Source: Sipunculus nudus (taxonomy: Eukaryota > Annelida > Sipuncula > Golfingiida > Sipunculidae). From it: a stretch of DNA of 64,000 bases. The position numbers and the translations under genes were made by a program. Below, piece after piece: positions 1 through 10,882 of this stretch. The stretch is from the NCBI GenBank assembly GCA_026874595.1, contig CM049309.1, forward strand, positions 26,229,033 through 26,293,032, given 5' to 3'. The first letter of the stretch is position 1, and the number at the start of each line of letters is the position of its first letter. The notes under the pieces are model-generated. The model made no database searches, had not been told where the DNA came from, and worked only from the letters and a program-made list of their open reading frames with translations.

Positions 1-65
1 AAACTATGACTTGCTTCTATAGCTAAAATCGGAGTCGACAACCGACCACTGAATGCAACTGAACT

Positions 66-295
66 TAGTACCGCGGTGTGGACTAGGTCTAAGTATCGTA
101 GTGTGGACTATTTCAGACTAAGTAGCGCGGTGTGGACTATCTCAGACTCAGTACCGCGGTGTGAACTATAGGTGAAACTAGTACCGCGGTGTGGACTAGA
201 ACAGACTATGTACCGTGATGTTGACTAGGTCAGACTAACTTGCGTGGTGTGGACTAGGTCAGACCGAGTACCGCAGTGTGGTCTAGGTCAGACTA
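66..295. repeat. 29-bp minisatellite, block 1
   Basis: About eight diverged copies of a roughly 29-bp unit with core ACCGCGGTGTGGACTAGGTC. Copies carry many substitutions, so the array is old. No reading frame is kept. Confidence 0.8.
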
Positions 296-805
296 CGATT
301 TAGACTGTCGGACAATTTCAGCAGGGCGACTACAGATGGAACCGTCATAGATTTTGGAGAGTTTTTTTTATAATTTCGTGGAAGCGTTCACATATAAAAT
401 ATATGTTGTACGACAGTGGTGGGAAATTAGTCAGGGCTGTCTAGGTCTAATCGTACGCTCTTCCTGCCACAGTCGTATGAGGTCCCTACGAGAGTCCTAA
501 GACTAACCGACGGCGGTCGCAGGAATGACCTACAACAGTAAAACATGCGGCAATCGTTGGGCTGTCGTAGGAAAGTCGTAGGGACTCAGATAACTAAAAC
601 ATCGTACGAAAGTCATAGGTTTATTGTAACTACGACGCTGAATAAAACTCGAACACGTTCAAAATTCTACGACAAGGGTCTACGACAGTCGTTTCCGTCG
701 CAAAACACCTGAATTTCGTACGACACACACACTTCCATCCTAGGAATTTCCATAATTTTCTGTCGTAGACCTTTCATATGGGTTGTGTGGTGTATGTGAC
801 TAAGG
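296..805. other. Sequence between minisatellite blocks, no gene
   Basis: No gene seen. The short motifs GTCGTA and TACGAC recur on both strands, for example near 404, 535, 672 and 719, without a fixed period. Confidence 0.4.
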
Positions 806-930
806 GCTTTAGGCTTAACTACCGCGGTGTTGACTAAGTCAGACTAAGAACCACAGTGTGGACTAAGTCAGACGGAGTCCAGCGGTGTGGACTAGGTCAG
901 ACTGAGTACCGTGTAGTGGACACGGTCAGA
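806..930. repeat. 29-bp minisatellite, block 2
   Basis: About four more copies of the 29-bp GCGGTGTGGACTAGGTCAGACT unit (core bases). The block ends exactly where similarity to the retrotransposon terminal repeat begins (about 932), so the element appears to lie at or within this array. Confidence 0.75.
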
Positions 931-931
931 C

Positions 932-1098
932 TAAGCTACAACAGCATATTATCTATAATCATAGAAAATGTCCGTCTTCATCTGAACCATCCACTAGGCT
1001 CTCAATATCCCGACTAAAAACTACGTTTCTCTCACGTCCCGAGAAGACTCTCTCGTCCGTAGACCAGTCCCTATCACCCAACCGCCTTGACGGCCACA
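932..1098 (-). repeat. 3' LTR of the Gypsy element
   Basis: This stretch matches 8723-8885 in the same orientation at high but imperfect identity, from GCTACAACAGC at the left to ACCCAACCGCC near the right. On the minus strand it starts TGTGGC directly after a polypurine tract, as an LTR should. It is short for a Gypsy LTR. The left edge lacks the expected TG (plus strand), so that boundary is uncertain. Confidence 0.7.
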
Positions 1099-1116
1099 TT
1101 CTCCCCCTTCTTTAAA
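1099..1116 (-). promoter_or_regulatory. Polypurine tract (plus-strand primer site)
   Basis: The minus strand reads a purine-rich run with a G5 core immediately upstream of the TG that opens the 3' LTR. This is the position and composition of the primer used for second-strand synthesis in LTR retrotransposons. Confidence 0.65.
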
Positions 1117-1248
1117 AAAAAGGCTCGTCCGAGAGCAACGAGGTTCAAAATTACAAATATATAACAATGGAATCATGCCTCCGAAACTCTAAAAATTTTA
1201 ACGTTCCAGAGCCTTCCGGGAAGGCTTACCTCCCCCATAATTCTTCTG

Positions 1249-1888
1249 CTACTTCTTCAGGGCTAGAGGGAGTCTCCCCATCACTGAAATTGTCACCCGA
1301 CTCTCAGCGCAGGTCCGATCTACTCCACTCATCTCTGGTTCTGGCAACGCTTGGTCGGACCTTGATTCGTCATTGTTTCCTCGTGGGTACAGTCTCAATT
1401 GGTCAACATGAACAACTTTTGGCTTCGACCGAACCGACAACTGTATACTCGCTGGATTACTAAGTAGAGACCTACCCAGCCAGAACCGGAATTATCGTGT
1501 GCTGCAAAGGGGTTGAACCTGTAAACCAAGTCTCCTTCGCTGAAACCTCGTTCAGTAGCCTGACGATCGTATTGCCGTTTTTTGTCTGCTTGGGTTAGGT
1601 GCTTGGGTTAGGGGACCCAAGATATCCAAGGCGATTCTTTCTAGGGGCAAGCCTGACACTTCTTGTCAGAGCGGTGCTTTTTTTCTCTTTTGTCTTGGTG
1701 TTTGGCCCTCACATTCCCTGCCCTGTCCACACCATCGTTCAACATCTCCCAAAGTTCGGGCCTGTCCTCTTTCTGATGTTGTGAAGTGTCTTGGTAACTC
1801 CAAGATGTCCACCTGTTTTGAGATAGTATCTCTTTCTGGGTCTCAGATGGTGCGACCAACTGAACAAGGGACCCATGGGTCACGGCGC
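1249..1888 (-). pseudogene. Integrase remnant with deleted catalytic core
   Basis: Three integrase parts are visible on the minus strand. At 1888-1641 is the region before and around the zinc-binding module, with PSETQKEIL and a Lys/Arg-rich end. Next, LERIALDILGPL (about 1641-1600) is the start of the catalytic core and carries its first Asp. The sequence then jumps straight to the C-terminal module, with GFSEGDLVYRFN (about 1560-1520) and KPKVVHVDQL (about 1425-1395). An intact core would need roughly 500 bp more, so the remaining Asp and the Glu of the DDE triad are missing. Reading-frame breaks also occur. The protein could not have integrated DNA. Confidence 0.8.
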
Positions 1889-3466
1889 TCAGCTGATCGT
1901 GATTGGACTATAAATGTTTCTCCACTGTGATACTATATCGAGTCGATAAAGCTTATGAATATCATGTACATGTTGGGCTATTATAAAGGAATGTAATGTA
2001 ATATGTGAGTAAATGATAAATGAAATTACCTGACTGATGGATTAATAGAGTCAAATAAAGTGGTTTATTTTTTATTAATTTAGGAGGGGTTGAAAATTGT
2101 GATATATTTGAGCAAATATGAATGTAATGACAGCAATAATAAGCAGTAGTAGATGATAAGGCTATTTGTTGAAGGATCTAAAGTGTATGGTAGTCTGCAA
2201 GCGTTCAATTTGACAGATATGATGTTATGATTAACTATGCTGATGAAGTGATTTATGAATATGTGACTGTATTACACAATATCTCTTTAGTCTTGACAAG
2301 GTACATTATTGTGATGCCCACTATGTCTACATATTACACAATATTGACATAATTTCTGGCATGTACATAGGTACCTATGGACGAATAGTTATACAAAATA
2401 TTAAAGTATGAATATATCTGATTCATCTTGTTCTTGCTTACTGAGGCTGACTTTGGGATGGGGTTCGGAGAAGGGAAAAGTGAGGGCAGCACGAAGGTGG
2501 ATGTAGAAATATTCTATTGTAATGTTTTTCATTTATATAAGAATATGAAAAGCTAAGAGGAAAGGGGCCCTCCTACTTGGTTATAGTCAAGTTCTAAATA
2601 TATGATTGCAAACTAATACTCTGACAAGACTGTCATGAAGAAAAACAGTAAAAGTTTTGAGATACTGTGTTGCATACGAAAATTTACAGATGGACAGGCA
2701 AGTGGACAGAATGGACTAATACCTTTATTTCACTTTCAAGAGAATAATGCATTTAAGTTTATATATAATCCTATTTTTTTAAGCAGATCCACTTTTTCCA
2801 TTAAGAAGTTTTTATCTGTATAATTTTTTTATTTACAGGTTTATAAATTTTTAATTAAAAAACCTGAAAATAAAAGTTAAAATATTAGAATTGTTGCAAA
2901 AGTTGCAATCATTATATATACAGAGTAAAAAACATTGGGTCATATTATGCATACACATATATTTTATTATTTTTAAATCATAAATGTTTTAACTGATTTT
3001 AAAAGAAAATAATGCCACAACATGGCATCTACAAGAATATTCCTTGAATCACTATTAAAAAGTTTTGCATATTGGAGTTTTCAGGACATGCTTAATTTTA
3101 TCCACCAAAATAAAATAAAAGTAAATTTGACAAAATAAAACATCTTTTCAAATAAAGTATACACACTGTTGGTTGAATGAGGGACAAACAATATAATTGT
3201 GCTAATTACTATCCCAGTTTTAATTAATTACTGGAATTAATAGTCAATTTCACACCTGGTGAAGTTTTTACTCTTCTGAAGTAAGGAATTACTTATCTCA
3301 TGAACATCCAGACTTTCACAGCAATACACCACTTTGTGGACACAATTAAATGTACACTTTAATCATTGTAACCCTGGTGGTTCAATACAAAATCTAAAAT
3401 GTAGCATGTCCAAGAATAAAATAAAATACAGAAAAATTATAACATTCATCTAGTTTATGCACCAGC

Positions 3467-3482
3467 GGGGGGGGGGGGGGGG
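3467..3482. repeat. Poly(G) tract, 16 bases
   Basis: Homopolymer of sixteen G within the insertion, one of about a dozen such tracts in the window. Confidence 0.9.
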
Positions 3483-3654
3483 ATGAGTGCAGGGCGAGGG
3501 GAAGCCTGCTAGTAGTGGCCAAGCCGGGCCAAGGTAAGCTGCCTGGGGTGGGTTACATAATGCAAGTGAAGGCTGTACTACTAGGTGGGCTAGATGTAAA
3601 CAACACTTGACATGGTGTGTGAAAACATGAATAAAAGCTATTCATTCCAATCAA

Positions 3655-4862
3655 TTTCTTTTGAAAGTTCAGATTTTAAAAGATTAAATCCTTATGCATA
3701 TATGCTGGGAAAATTAAATCAACAGTGCCAAAGTTGGAAAAAATTTAAGGTATTGTTTTTTATTTATGCTAATAACATGAAAAATTTGCAAAATTCAGAT
3801 CTAATTTTGGGTAAACAATTGAATTTTGATTAAATAAAGTTATATTCCTGAAAAAAGGTCTCTAGGTTCAGCAATTCTCATGTGAGTAAATATATTTCCT
3901 GATTTTTTAAAAAATTGCATTATGTTTTGGCCCATAACTTCAAAATAATACTCAATACTGACCTAATTTTTGGTATGTTCATAGAAAATGTATAAAAGAA
4001 TGTGAATACTAAATACGATCAAAAACAGATCAGTGGTTTTGATATTAGGCAGCCTTGAAGTGTAACAATGGCCTTTTTTTTTATGGAAAACGGAGTTTTT
4101 TTCCTTAATATCTCGAAGGTACAAAGTCCTAATGACCCAATTTTCGGTATGGTAGGAGATTTTGGGGACATCTAAAATTATGTCATTAGCCTGGGGAGCA
4201 TAGAGATGTGCACTGAATGACCTACAGTCATCAAAGTGGACTGCTTGACAATGTAAGGGAATACAACAAGAGCCTCCAAAAAAATTCAATAACTAGCCTA
4301 ATTTTGCAGCTTTTATTTTCAAATTTCAGATTTTAACAGATTAAATCCTTATGTATACATGGTGTGAAAATTAAATCCACAGTACTTACAGGAAAAAAAC
4401 GTGCCATGGCCAAAGTTGAGTAAAATTTAGGGTACCAATTTTATATTTTTGCCAATATTTAAAAAAATTTAACAGATTTTGATCTAATTTTTGGTATACA
4501 ATTAAATTTTGATTAATTAAAGTTGTATTACTGGAAAAAAGTCCCTACCTTTAACACTTTGGGTCTTAAGTGACAAAATATCTTCCTGATTTTTTAACAA
4601 AGTGCATTATGTTTGGGCCAATAACTTTTTTAAATTATATAATACTGACTTAATATCTGGCATGTACATAGGAACTATATAGAGGAATATTTATGGTAAA
4701 TATGAAGAAAACCAGATGAGTGGTTTTGATATTAGGCAGTCCTGAAGTGTGAAAATAGATTTCTAATAAAAAATTGAGGTTTTTCCTTAATATCTCAAAG
4801 AACGAAGTCCTATTGACCCAATTTTTGGCATGGTAGGAGATTATTGGGACATCTAACTGTAT
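3655..4862. repeat. Two-copy direct repeat, unit about 660-680 bp
   Basis: Landmarks recur in order: AGATTTTAA.AGATTAAATCC at 3671 and 4328, the dinucleotide-rich TTTTGGTATRC segments near 3810 and 4490, and AAGTCCTA.TGACCCAATTTT at 4124 and 4805. Offsets run from 657 to 681 because of small indels. Open frames here (for example 3963-4289) sit in different frames in the two copies, so coding is unlikely. Confidence 0.75.
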
Positions 4863-4910
4863 GCCGAAATTCAGATTCGTAGGTCCAACGGTGTCGAAAC
4901 GTGCCAGTCT

Positions 4911-4985
4911 TACGGACGGACATCCAGACGGACAGACAGACAGACGGACGGACGGACGGACAGACAGACGGACGGACGACGGACA
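4911..4985. repeat. ACGG/ACAG microsatellite
   Basis: Tetranucleotide runs of GACGGACGG and GACAGACAG close the inserted element. The open frames rich in Ser-Val-Arg-Pro-Cys on the minus strand arise solely from this repeat. Confidence 0.9.
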
Positions 4986-5000
4986 ATGGACCATGACTAT

Positions 5001-5024
5001 AGCTCAGATGACTTATAGTCAGCT
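5001..5024. other. Terminal stem-loop of the inserted element
   Basis: AGCTCAGATGAC and GTCAGCTGAGCT are near-perfect complements separated by TTATA, directly after the ACGG repeat. A similar ACGG then AGCTGAGATGAC arrangement closes the element ending near 35310. Confidence 0.6.
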
Positions 5025-5029
5025 GAGCT

Positions 5030-5745
5030 AAACACAGTATTCGATTTAGCATCCTGATTACTTTAACGGTAGAGTGCCCCATTACGGATCTCAAGGATAT
5101 TCCATAGGCCCCAAAGGGCCTTGAGATCCCGCCCCTTATTTCTTACTACTTTGGTCGATCTCGCCCAGACAATATCCAGCATCTAATCTTGGCGATACCT
5201 GGATCATCGGACTGGAGTTGGCACAGCTGGCCAACACTCCAGTTGTCTAGCAAGTTTGAATGAGCAGGCTGCCCAATATCATTGTCTTATCGGTTGTCGT
5301 CATTTCCGTTTTCTTTGACTCAGTTGCAGCTGCACGGCAATCATGCCGTTTGCACTGGGTGCACTGCTGTATAGCGAGTCCATTGGCATTTCCATGTTTT
5401 GCTCCAGGACGGTGACGAATGGTAACGTAATATGTATCTAGTACGGAAATCCACCTAGCTATCATGCCCCCTAGTTCCCTGAAGTTCAGTAGCCACTGTA
5501 GGGAGGTATTGTCCGTCCTGATTAGAAATGGTTTCCCACAAGTACATGCGGAAGTGTTTGACAAATGTTACTACTGCCAGCAACTCCTATTTTTGTGGTG
5601 AATTATTTCCTCTTGGCTGAGCTAAGGCTTTTGTTTGCGTATGCCACCACTCGCTCTTGCCCTATCTTGAATCTCTGAGAGGCAACTTCCAATGCTGACT
5701 CCACTGGCATCCATGTCCAAGATCAGTAGTCCTTCAGGGCAGGGT
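5030..5745 (-). pseudogene. RNase H domain remnant of the Gypsy pol
   Basis: Read on the minus strand, LDMDASG (about 5725-5700) carries the first catalytic Asp of RNase H. LIRTDNTSLQWLLNF (about 5530-5485) and IRHRPGAKHGNA (about 5420-5385) are the conserved distal motifs. A linker toward integrase, with WSVGQL and RNGALYR, runs down to about 5035, where foreign sequence begins. At least one frameshift separates the N-terminal and C-terminal halves, and stops occur in the linker. The role in an intact element is to digest the RNA of the RNA-DNA hybrid. Confidence 0.85.
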
Positions 5746-6440
5746 ATGGCAGCACAGGTGCGGTAGTCAGCTTTTGTTTCAAATGTCGGAAGGCTTCCTC
5801 ACAGTCATCATCCCAACTGAACTTAGTGCATTCCTTTGTCAATGCCGTTGGTGGTGAGGCGATATATGCGTACTCTGGTATGAATCTCCTGTAATACGAA
5901 GCGAAGCCCAGGAAGCTTCTCACTTCAGACAGGCACTCTGTAGTCTTCCATTCCTGCACACACTGGATCTTGTCTAGGTCACACTCTACTCCTTCACCAG
6001 ACACAACATGTCCCAAGAACTATACAATCGGTTGGAATAACATACATTTCTTGGCCTTTTAGCCTCAACTTTGCTGATCTCAATCGGTCGAATACCATCT
6101 TCAAGTCTGCATCAAGCACAATTATGTCGTCAAGATACATGAGACATGTCTCCCAGTGCAGTCCTCGGAGTACCAGCTTCATTAACCTGGAAAATATTAC
6201 TGGGGCGTTACTCAGCTCGAACGGCATGAGTCTTCATTGGAAGAATCTCTTCCTGGTCGAGAATGCGGACATTGACTGGCCTTTCTCTGCCACGCGGACC
6301 TGCCAGTAGCCAGCAAGATCAATCGTACTGAACTACTGTGCTCCTAACAGTGTATCAATAGTATCTTCCACTCGAGGTAGTGGATACGCGTCTTAACGGG
6401 TCACCTCGTTTAAACGCCTAAAATCCACACAAAATCTGGT
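5723..6440 (-). pseudogene. Reverse transcriptase palm and thumb remnant
   Basis: Minus-strand segments show the RT signature. STIDLAGYW (about 6330) carries the first catalytic Asp. MPFELSNAP (6227) is the usual MPFGLxNAP block with Gly to Glu. YLDDI (6140-6123) is the active-site box with both Asp. GHVVSGEGVECD (about 6014-5980) and RSFLGFASYYRRFIP (about 5930-5885) lead into the connection toward RNase H. Frameshifts lie near 6065 and 6010, and stops occur upstream. The YLDD block and thumb motifs place it among Ty3/Gypsy elements. Confidence 0.92.
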
Positions 6441-7054
6441 GCATTCGTCACGCTTGGTCACAAGTACAATAGGGTTTGCCCATGGACTGTCATTTGGCTC
6501 GATAAAGCCTTTATCGAGCATCTTATCAATCTCTTCGTTATACTGTTTTTTTGTCGAGCTAACGGCAACCTCCGTGGATGTTGTTTCACCGGTGGACGAC
6601 CCTCCGTATCAATTGTGTGTTCTCCGAAATCGGCGAGTCCCAATGCTCCGTCTGGTGATGCGAACTCATCACTGTATTCGGCTACCAGTCGCCGTACTTG
6701 TTTTCTTTGGTCAGGACTCATCTTATCGGATATCTCCTCCAACATTGGTTCCAAATGTTCCTGCACGGAGGCTTCAGTGGGAGAGCTCCACAGCACTGAT
6801 TCAGTTGCGCCAGGGACTTTATTCACTTCCTCCACCACTCCTACTGTGTGTCCGGCAGGCAAGTATTTAGTCTCTTTGCCCAGGTTCATCACTGTGACCG
6901 GCACGCTCGACTTTGTGGTATTGACTAGAGCTGTTCCCGTGAAGAGTCCTGTTTCCTCAACCAGTGATGTGAGAGGCTGCACCAAACCCACCGCAGGATG
7001 ACCATTTTCAACCCTAAGCTTGTCCAACACGGCAGGTGCTCTTATCTCGTGCAT
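6441..7054 (-). pseudogene. Protease-RT connector and RT fingers remnant
   Basis: A long minus-strand open stretch covers the region between protease and RT, with SSVPVTVMNLGKETKYLPAG as part of a beta-rich connector typical of metazoan Gypsy pol. The start of RT follows (HTIDTEGRPPVKQHPRRLPL, about 6600-6540). The frame breaks near 6545, after which the fingers motif FCVDFRRLN (about 6430) is readable in another frame, followed by an in-frame stop. Confidence 0.88.
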
Positions 7055-7385
7055 GGGTGGTACCTCAAGAGACTCACTAAGTCTAACTCTGCGGCAGATT
7101 CCGCTCGTAACAGGTGTCGGTCTTGTTCGATATGTATGATCCCTAACTTCATGTCAATCAGACAACCAACATCTCGCATAAATTTGTTTCCAACTATTCC
7201 CTTCAAGGAACCCAACTTAGTGATAACAAATGTGCGGTTCCATACCTCGCTGCCTAACTTAAACTTCATGTCAATATCCCCCTTGACGTCCATCGAATCT
7301 CCCGAGGCAGTACTGATGTCACAACCGGGTCCGGTAAGGACATATCCGAACCACTATTAACCAGAAGGTCGACAGCTTTATTCAG
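7042..7385 (-). pseudogene. Aspartic protease remnant, catalytic Asp lost
   Basis: On the minus strand LLVNSGSDMS (7368-7339) is the active-site loop of a retroelement aspartic protease, normally D-S/T-G. Here the Asp codon has become Asn, which would abolish catalysis. A frame change near 7300 separates this from the following stretch, which contains VWNRTFVITKL and a GNKFMRDVGCLIDMKLG segment fitting the flap and second half. Confidence 0.8.
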
Positions 7386-7700
7386 GGAGACCCTCTTTTA
7401 ACCATCCGCCCTTTATGCTGGTTGTTCTCTGGGTACTCTTATTTGACTTAGTATCTTGTTTCTGGTTTGTCATATCCAGTGGTTTCTTTTGTCCCGCTGG
7501 AAAATTTCTCTTGAAATGGCCAGACTGGCCACAACCAAAACAGTTGTGCAGGTCCTCTATCTGAGCTGGTCTTCCTTGGGGGTGGATTCCATTTATTTCC
7601 GGCCCCAAGCGTATCACTATCGCTGGGGTCAGCTAACCACCTTTGACCAGTCCACTGAGTCCAGCCATTCCACTCCAAGATGATTTCGAAGTGAATCTCG
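7386..7700 (-). pseudogene. Gag nucleocapsid remnant with broken zinc knuckle
   Basis: CFGCGQSGHFKRNF (7544-7503) is a CCHC zinc knuckle whose final Cys is Phe. Flanking residues are Lys-, Gln- and Trp-rich, as in Gag nucleocapsid tails. It lies directly upstream of the protease in element orientation. Confidence 0.8.
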
Positions 7701-8722
7701 AAATCTGCCTATTAAACCCGGTCACCATCATACTTGTCAGTTTCTTTTTATTTCTTTCTGGAGAGTCTCTCACACACAGAACGTGGTGATAATGGCATCA
7801 TGGGTTATGGCGGTATTGCACAAACAGGATTCTCTTCAGTCATCTGAACCGTTGATCTTTGTCTCTTAGTGGGTCCTTTACTCTCAGGAATGGGTTCGTT
7901 CTCTGTCTAGCTTGTATCATATCCATCAAAAATGGGTTTGTGGAGCTCCACAGCCCAAAACCCGTCTGATCCACAGTAACATATGACTCATCCTGCGCTT
8001 TGGGGGGGGGGGGGGGGGGGTAGTTGTTTCCATGCCCACCAGGGTAAAATTCAACTATCCACAGCTATCCTTGGCTAGTCATCTTCAACTATATAACTAG
8101 TCCAAACAAGGTTTTCAATTTATGTTATGCTGTATCTAGTCAACTGACCAAATTATTTATAATTATATGCCTTTACCAGAAAAAATATACTAATATCAGT
8201 ACATATATATGTACAACGGTGCCCAATATAGCATTATACAACAAAGTAAATCAAAGTATGATCTGGGATGAATACTCCAAAAACAAAACTTGTTACTATA
8301 CAACTATTACATGCACTACTAAACACAACTGTCATTCATAATATGACCAATGATTTATCAACACTTTATTATACAAAATCACCGTGTCAGCAATATATAG
8401 TTTTATTGCTGACATTTAAAACAAAACTAATTAAATCAACAAAATAAATTAAATGCAAATTACAGATAATTTTCTGTTGATTCACTTGAGCTTATTAAAT
8501 ATAGGCTACTCTGCTCCGAGTCTCAGAGTGAGATTTATTTAAATATACTTCCCAGGGAGGTAGATTTATCCCGAAAAAGCTTCTGGCTGAGAGATAATAA
8601 CCGGGCTTCATTGAAACTAATTAAGGGGGGGGGGGCTCTCTTGGCAGGGCAGAAACATCAGACTCAGCGAATAATCAACAGAACAAATGAACTTATCAGA
8701 CACAAAACACCGCGACTTCACT
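7701..8722 (-). other. Decayed gag and leader of the Gypsy element
   Basis: Expected position of gag and the untranslated leader. No long frame survives. A 19-base G tract lies at 8002-8020 and an 11-base G tract at 8625-8635. No primer-binding site beginning TGG (minus strand) was found next to the LTR. Confidence 0.5.
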
Positions 8723-8917
8723 GCAGCTACAACAGCACAATATTTAAAATGTCCGTCTTCATCAGAACCATCCACTGGCCTCTCAATATCCCGGCTGAAA
8801 ACTACGTTTCTCTCACGTCCCGAGAAGACTCGCTCCCCGTCTTTCTCTCCTCCGTATACCGGTCCCTGTCACCCAACCGCCTAGATTGCTACAACAGGCT
8901 ACTTAGGTTACGCCACA
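8723..8917 (-). repeat. 5' LTR of the Gypsy element
   Basis: Direct match to 932-1098, with the same internal order of blocks. About 28 extra bases lie near the outer edge (8885-8911) that the left copy lacks. The minus strand begins TGTGGCGT, close to TGTGGCCGT in the other copy. Divergence between copies indicates an old insertion. Confidence 0.7.
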
Positions 8918-10694
8918 TGTCCTTTGACCATTATCTATTGACAGATCACAATCATCACATTCACATGCTACATGGGTAACGCAACATGTCCCGTACAGTA
9001 GAAACTGGTCACCAAGATAAGCAAGGACAACATATTTCAGATGAACGAGTGAAGCCATTCCTGAGAAATATTAATCAATAACATGCGTAAAAATATTCAT
9101 CTTAATAAACATCTAGGGAAATGCCCATTTTCAGAATGATAACTCAAGACACTCAATTAAGTAACTTAGGACAAATGTGAAAGATTATAGAAAAAATGAC
9201 CAAAATGATATCACGGTTACCTTCCCTATTAAGGTTATGACACAATTTTGCACAAGGAGAACTCTGCACTATATCTAAGAAAATGTATAAATGGAGAAAA
9301 AATCCGACCACAAGATTTTCAGTTAAACAGCTGAGGAGTTATACTGCACAAAAAGGGTTAAAATTTATTGAAGTTGGCGTCACCAGTAAAGGTTAAAGCT
9401 AACCGAGATAAAGCTTACCAAGATATGTTTACATGCAAACTTTAAGACCGATAGGTAAAAGCAGTACTAAGATGACTAAGGTTCTGTGTGATTTCCCCTT
9501 AATTGAACCTATTCAAGGCCATTATCACCCTAAGAGGTCATGACCCCTATTAACCAGGCAACGAGGCTTCCTTTCTTATTATATCTGAGCACATGCGCAA
9601 AACTGACTGAATTTCACAGATTTTTAATTGCAAGAGTTAACATTGTTTTTAACAACAAGTGACAGAGAGTTAACGCTTCGCAAACATGAAGATACTAAGA
9701 CAGCGCTACTGTTCTGGTGGACGAAATAGATCTTTTAAAATGCAGAATTTGAGCCCATATATAAACCTGCGGATTACCTACTGCCGTTACCATCGCAAAT
9801 GCTTAGTTAATTTTAAGCTAAAAGTGAAAATTAAACATGCATCATTACAGTCTTGAAATGTGACTTGGAACTTAAAGGTGACTATTCTTGTCGTATCCTG
9901 AATTAATGGACGTAGCGTCGGCTTCAGGAACAAGAAGACAGTTGATCTCCACACGCCATATGATCTATACGAGGCGGCGGCTGTATGTAAGCGGACTTCG
10001 TGCTAGAGGAGGAAAGCCCTAGTCCTGGCAGTATACAGTCTGACGGACAGGCCTGTACAGCGGCAATAATTCAAAGGAAGTGCACTTTACCTGCATGAGT
10101 CATATATACAGCGTAATTACAACAAACACTGTGCCTCCTATCCGTGCCGGTCAAGTAAGCAGTCCGTTAGTTCGGACCACTACGCCTTGCAGCTAATTGC
10201 GAATACATCTGATTAAAATCTTACCTCTGGCGTGTAGCTGCTCAAATTAAGGCCTAGCTATGGAAAACTGCAAGTCAATCAATATGAGAAAAGACCATGC
10301 TCGACACCTTCCTGTCAGCAGCAATGTTTAAACACTCCGTGTATGTTATCGGTGTGAACGGCCTCTCGCTATAACTGATCCACCACTGTCTATGTCGTAC
10401 ACACCCGGCTTTACTGCCGGAGTCAGATCACTCACCGCAAGACAACTGTCGTGCTACGAAGGAACTCACCACGTCTGTGTAACACATGTTTACCTTGAAA
10501 ACAGACTGTCCAAGGTCTAGGTCAGCTATCCGTCCAATCAATCAGGAACATGCATGTTTCTTCTTTACATTTCGTAAGAAATTTATATAAGGCAAAATTA
10601 TGACGTCATGCATTTGTGATAAAATAAGATAACCGCTTTTAACCAGGAAGTGCAAAAAAAGACCATTCCCGGTCCTAATGGCTGGGTATATGTG
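8918..10694. other. No gene seen
   Basis: AT-rich sequence with no convincing coding frame or repeat family recognised. Confidence 0.5.
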
Positions 10695-10882
10695 TTAATT
10701 GCTCACATATTGGCAGGTTTTGGTCTGTAAGCGTTACATGCTGGCATATTGGCAGGTTTTGGTCTGTAAGCGTTACATGCTGGCATATTGGCAGGTTTTG
10801 GTCTGTAAGCGTTACATGCTGGCATATTGGCAGGTTTTGGTCTGTCAGCGTTACATGCTGGCATATTAGCAGGTTTTGGTTA
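10695..10882. repeat. 39-bp minisatellite
   Basis: Nearly identical units at 39-bp spacing (TTTTGGTCTG at 10718, 10757, 10796 and 10835), about 4.5 copies. Because 39 is a multiple of three, the minus strand reads a 13-residue repeat. The repeat gives a sufficient explanation for the open frame at 10675-10905. Confidence 0.95.

Larger units (their letters stand above)
1889..5026. mobile_element. 3.1-kb insertion within the Gypsy element
   Basis: The Gypsy reading is interrupted here: RNase H to integrase linker residues end near 5030 and resume near 1888. The octamer TCAGCTGA stands at both edges (1889-1896 and 5019-5026), a possible target duplication, although the right copy also belongs to the element's terminal hairpin. 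Inside are AT-rich sequence without recognisable coding, a duplicated unit (3655-4862), an ACGG/ACAG microsatellite and a terminal stem-loop. The architecture resembles non-autonomous elements common in bivalves. A Helitron relationship is possible (hairpin followed by CTAA) but unproven. Confidence 0.6.
932..8917 (-). mobile_element. Degenerate Ty3/Gypsy LTR retrotransposon (minus strand)
   Basis: The element reads right to left: terminal repeat (8723-8917), gag remnant with zinc knuckle, aspartic protease, reverse transcriptase, RNase H, integrase remnant, polypurine tract (1099-1116), terminal repeat (932-1098). This PR-RT-RH-IN order defines Ty3/Gypsy elements. It is dead: frameshifts and stops fall in every domain, the protease Asp is replaced, the zinc-knuckle last Cys is replaced, most of the integrase core is deleted, and about 3.1 kb of foreign sequence (1889-5026) interrupts the RNase H to integrase linker. 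No clear target-site duplication or primer-binding site was found, so the outer edges are approximate. Confidence 0.9.

Noticed and set aside
4650-5094. Ser/Val/Arg/Pro/Cys-rich minus-strand frames
   Set aside because: Translations of the ACGG/ACAG microsatellite.
6124-7360. Plus-strand frames of 61-143 codons
   Set aside because: They are shadows opposite the minus-strand Gypsy pol, which has clear domain motifs.
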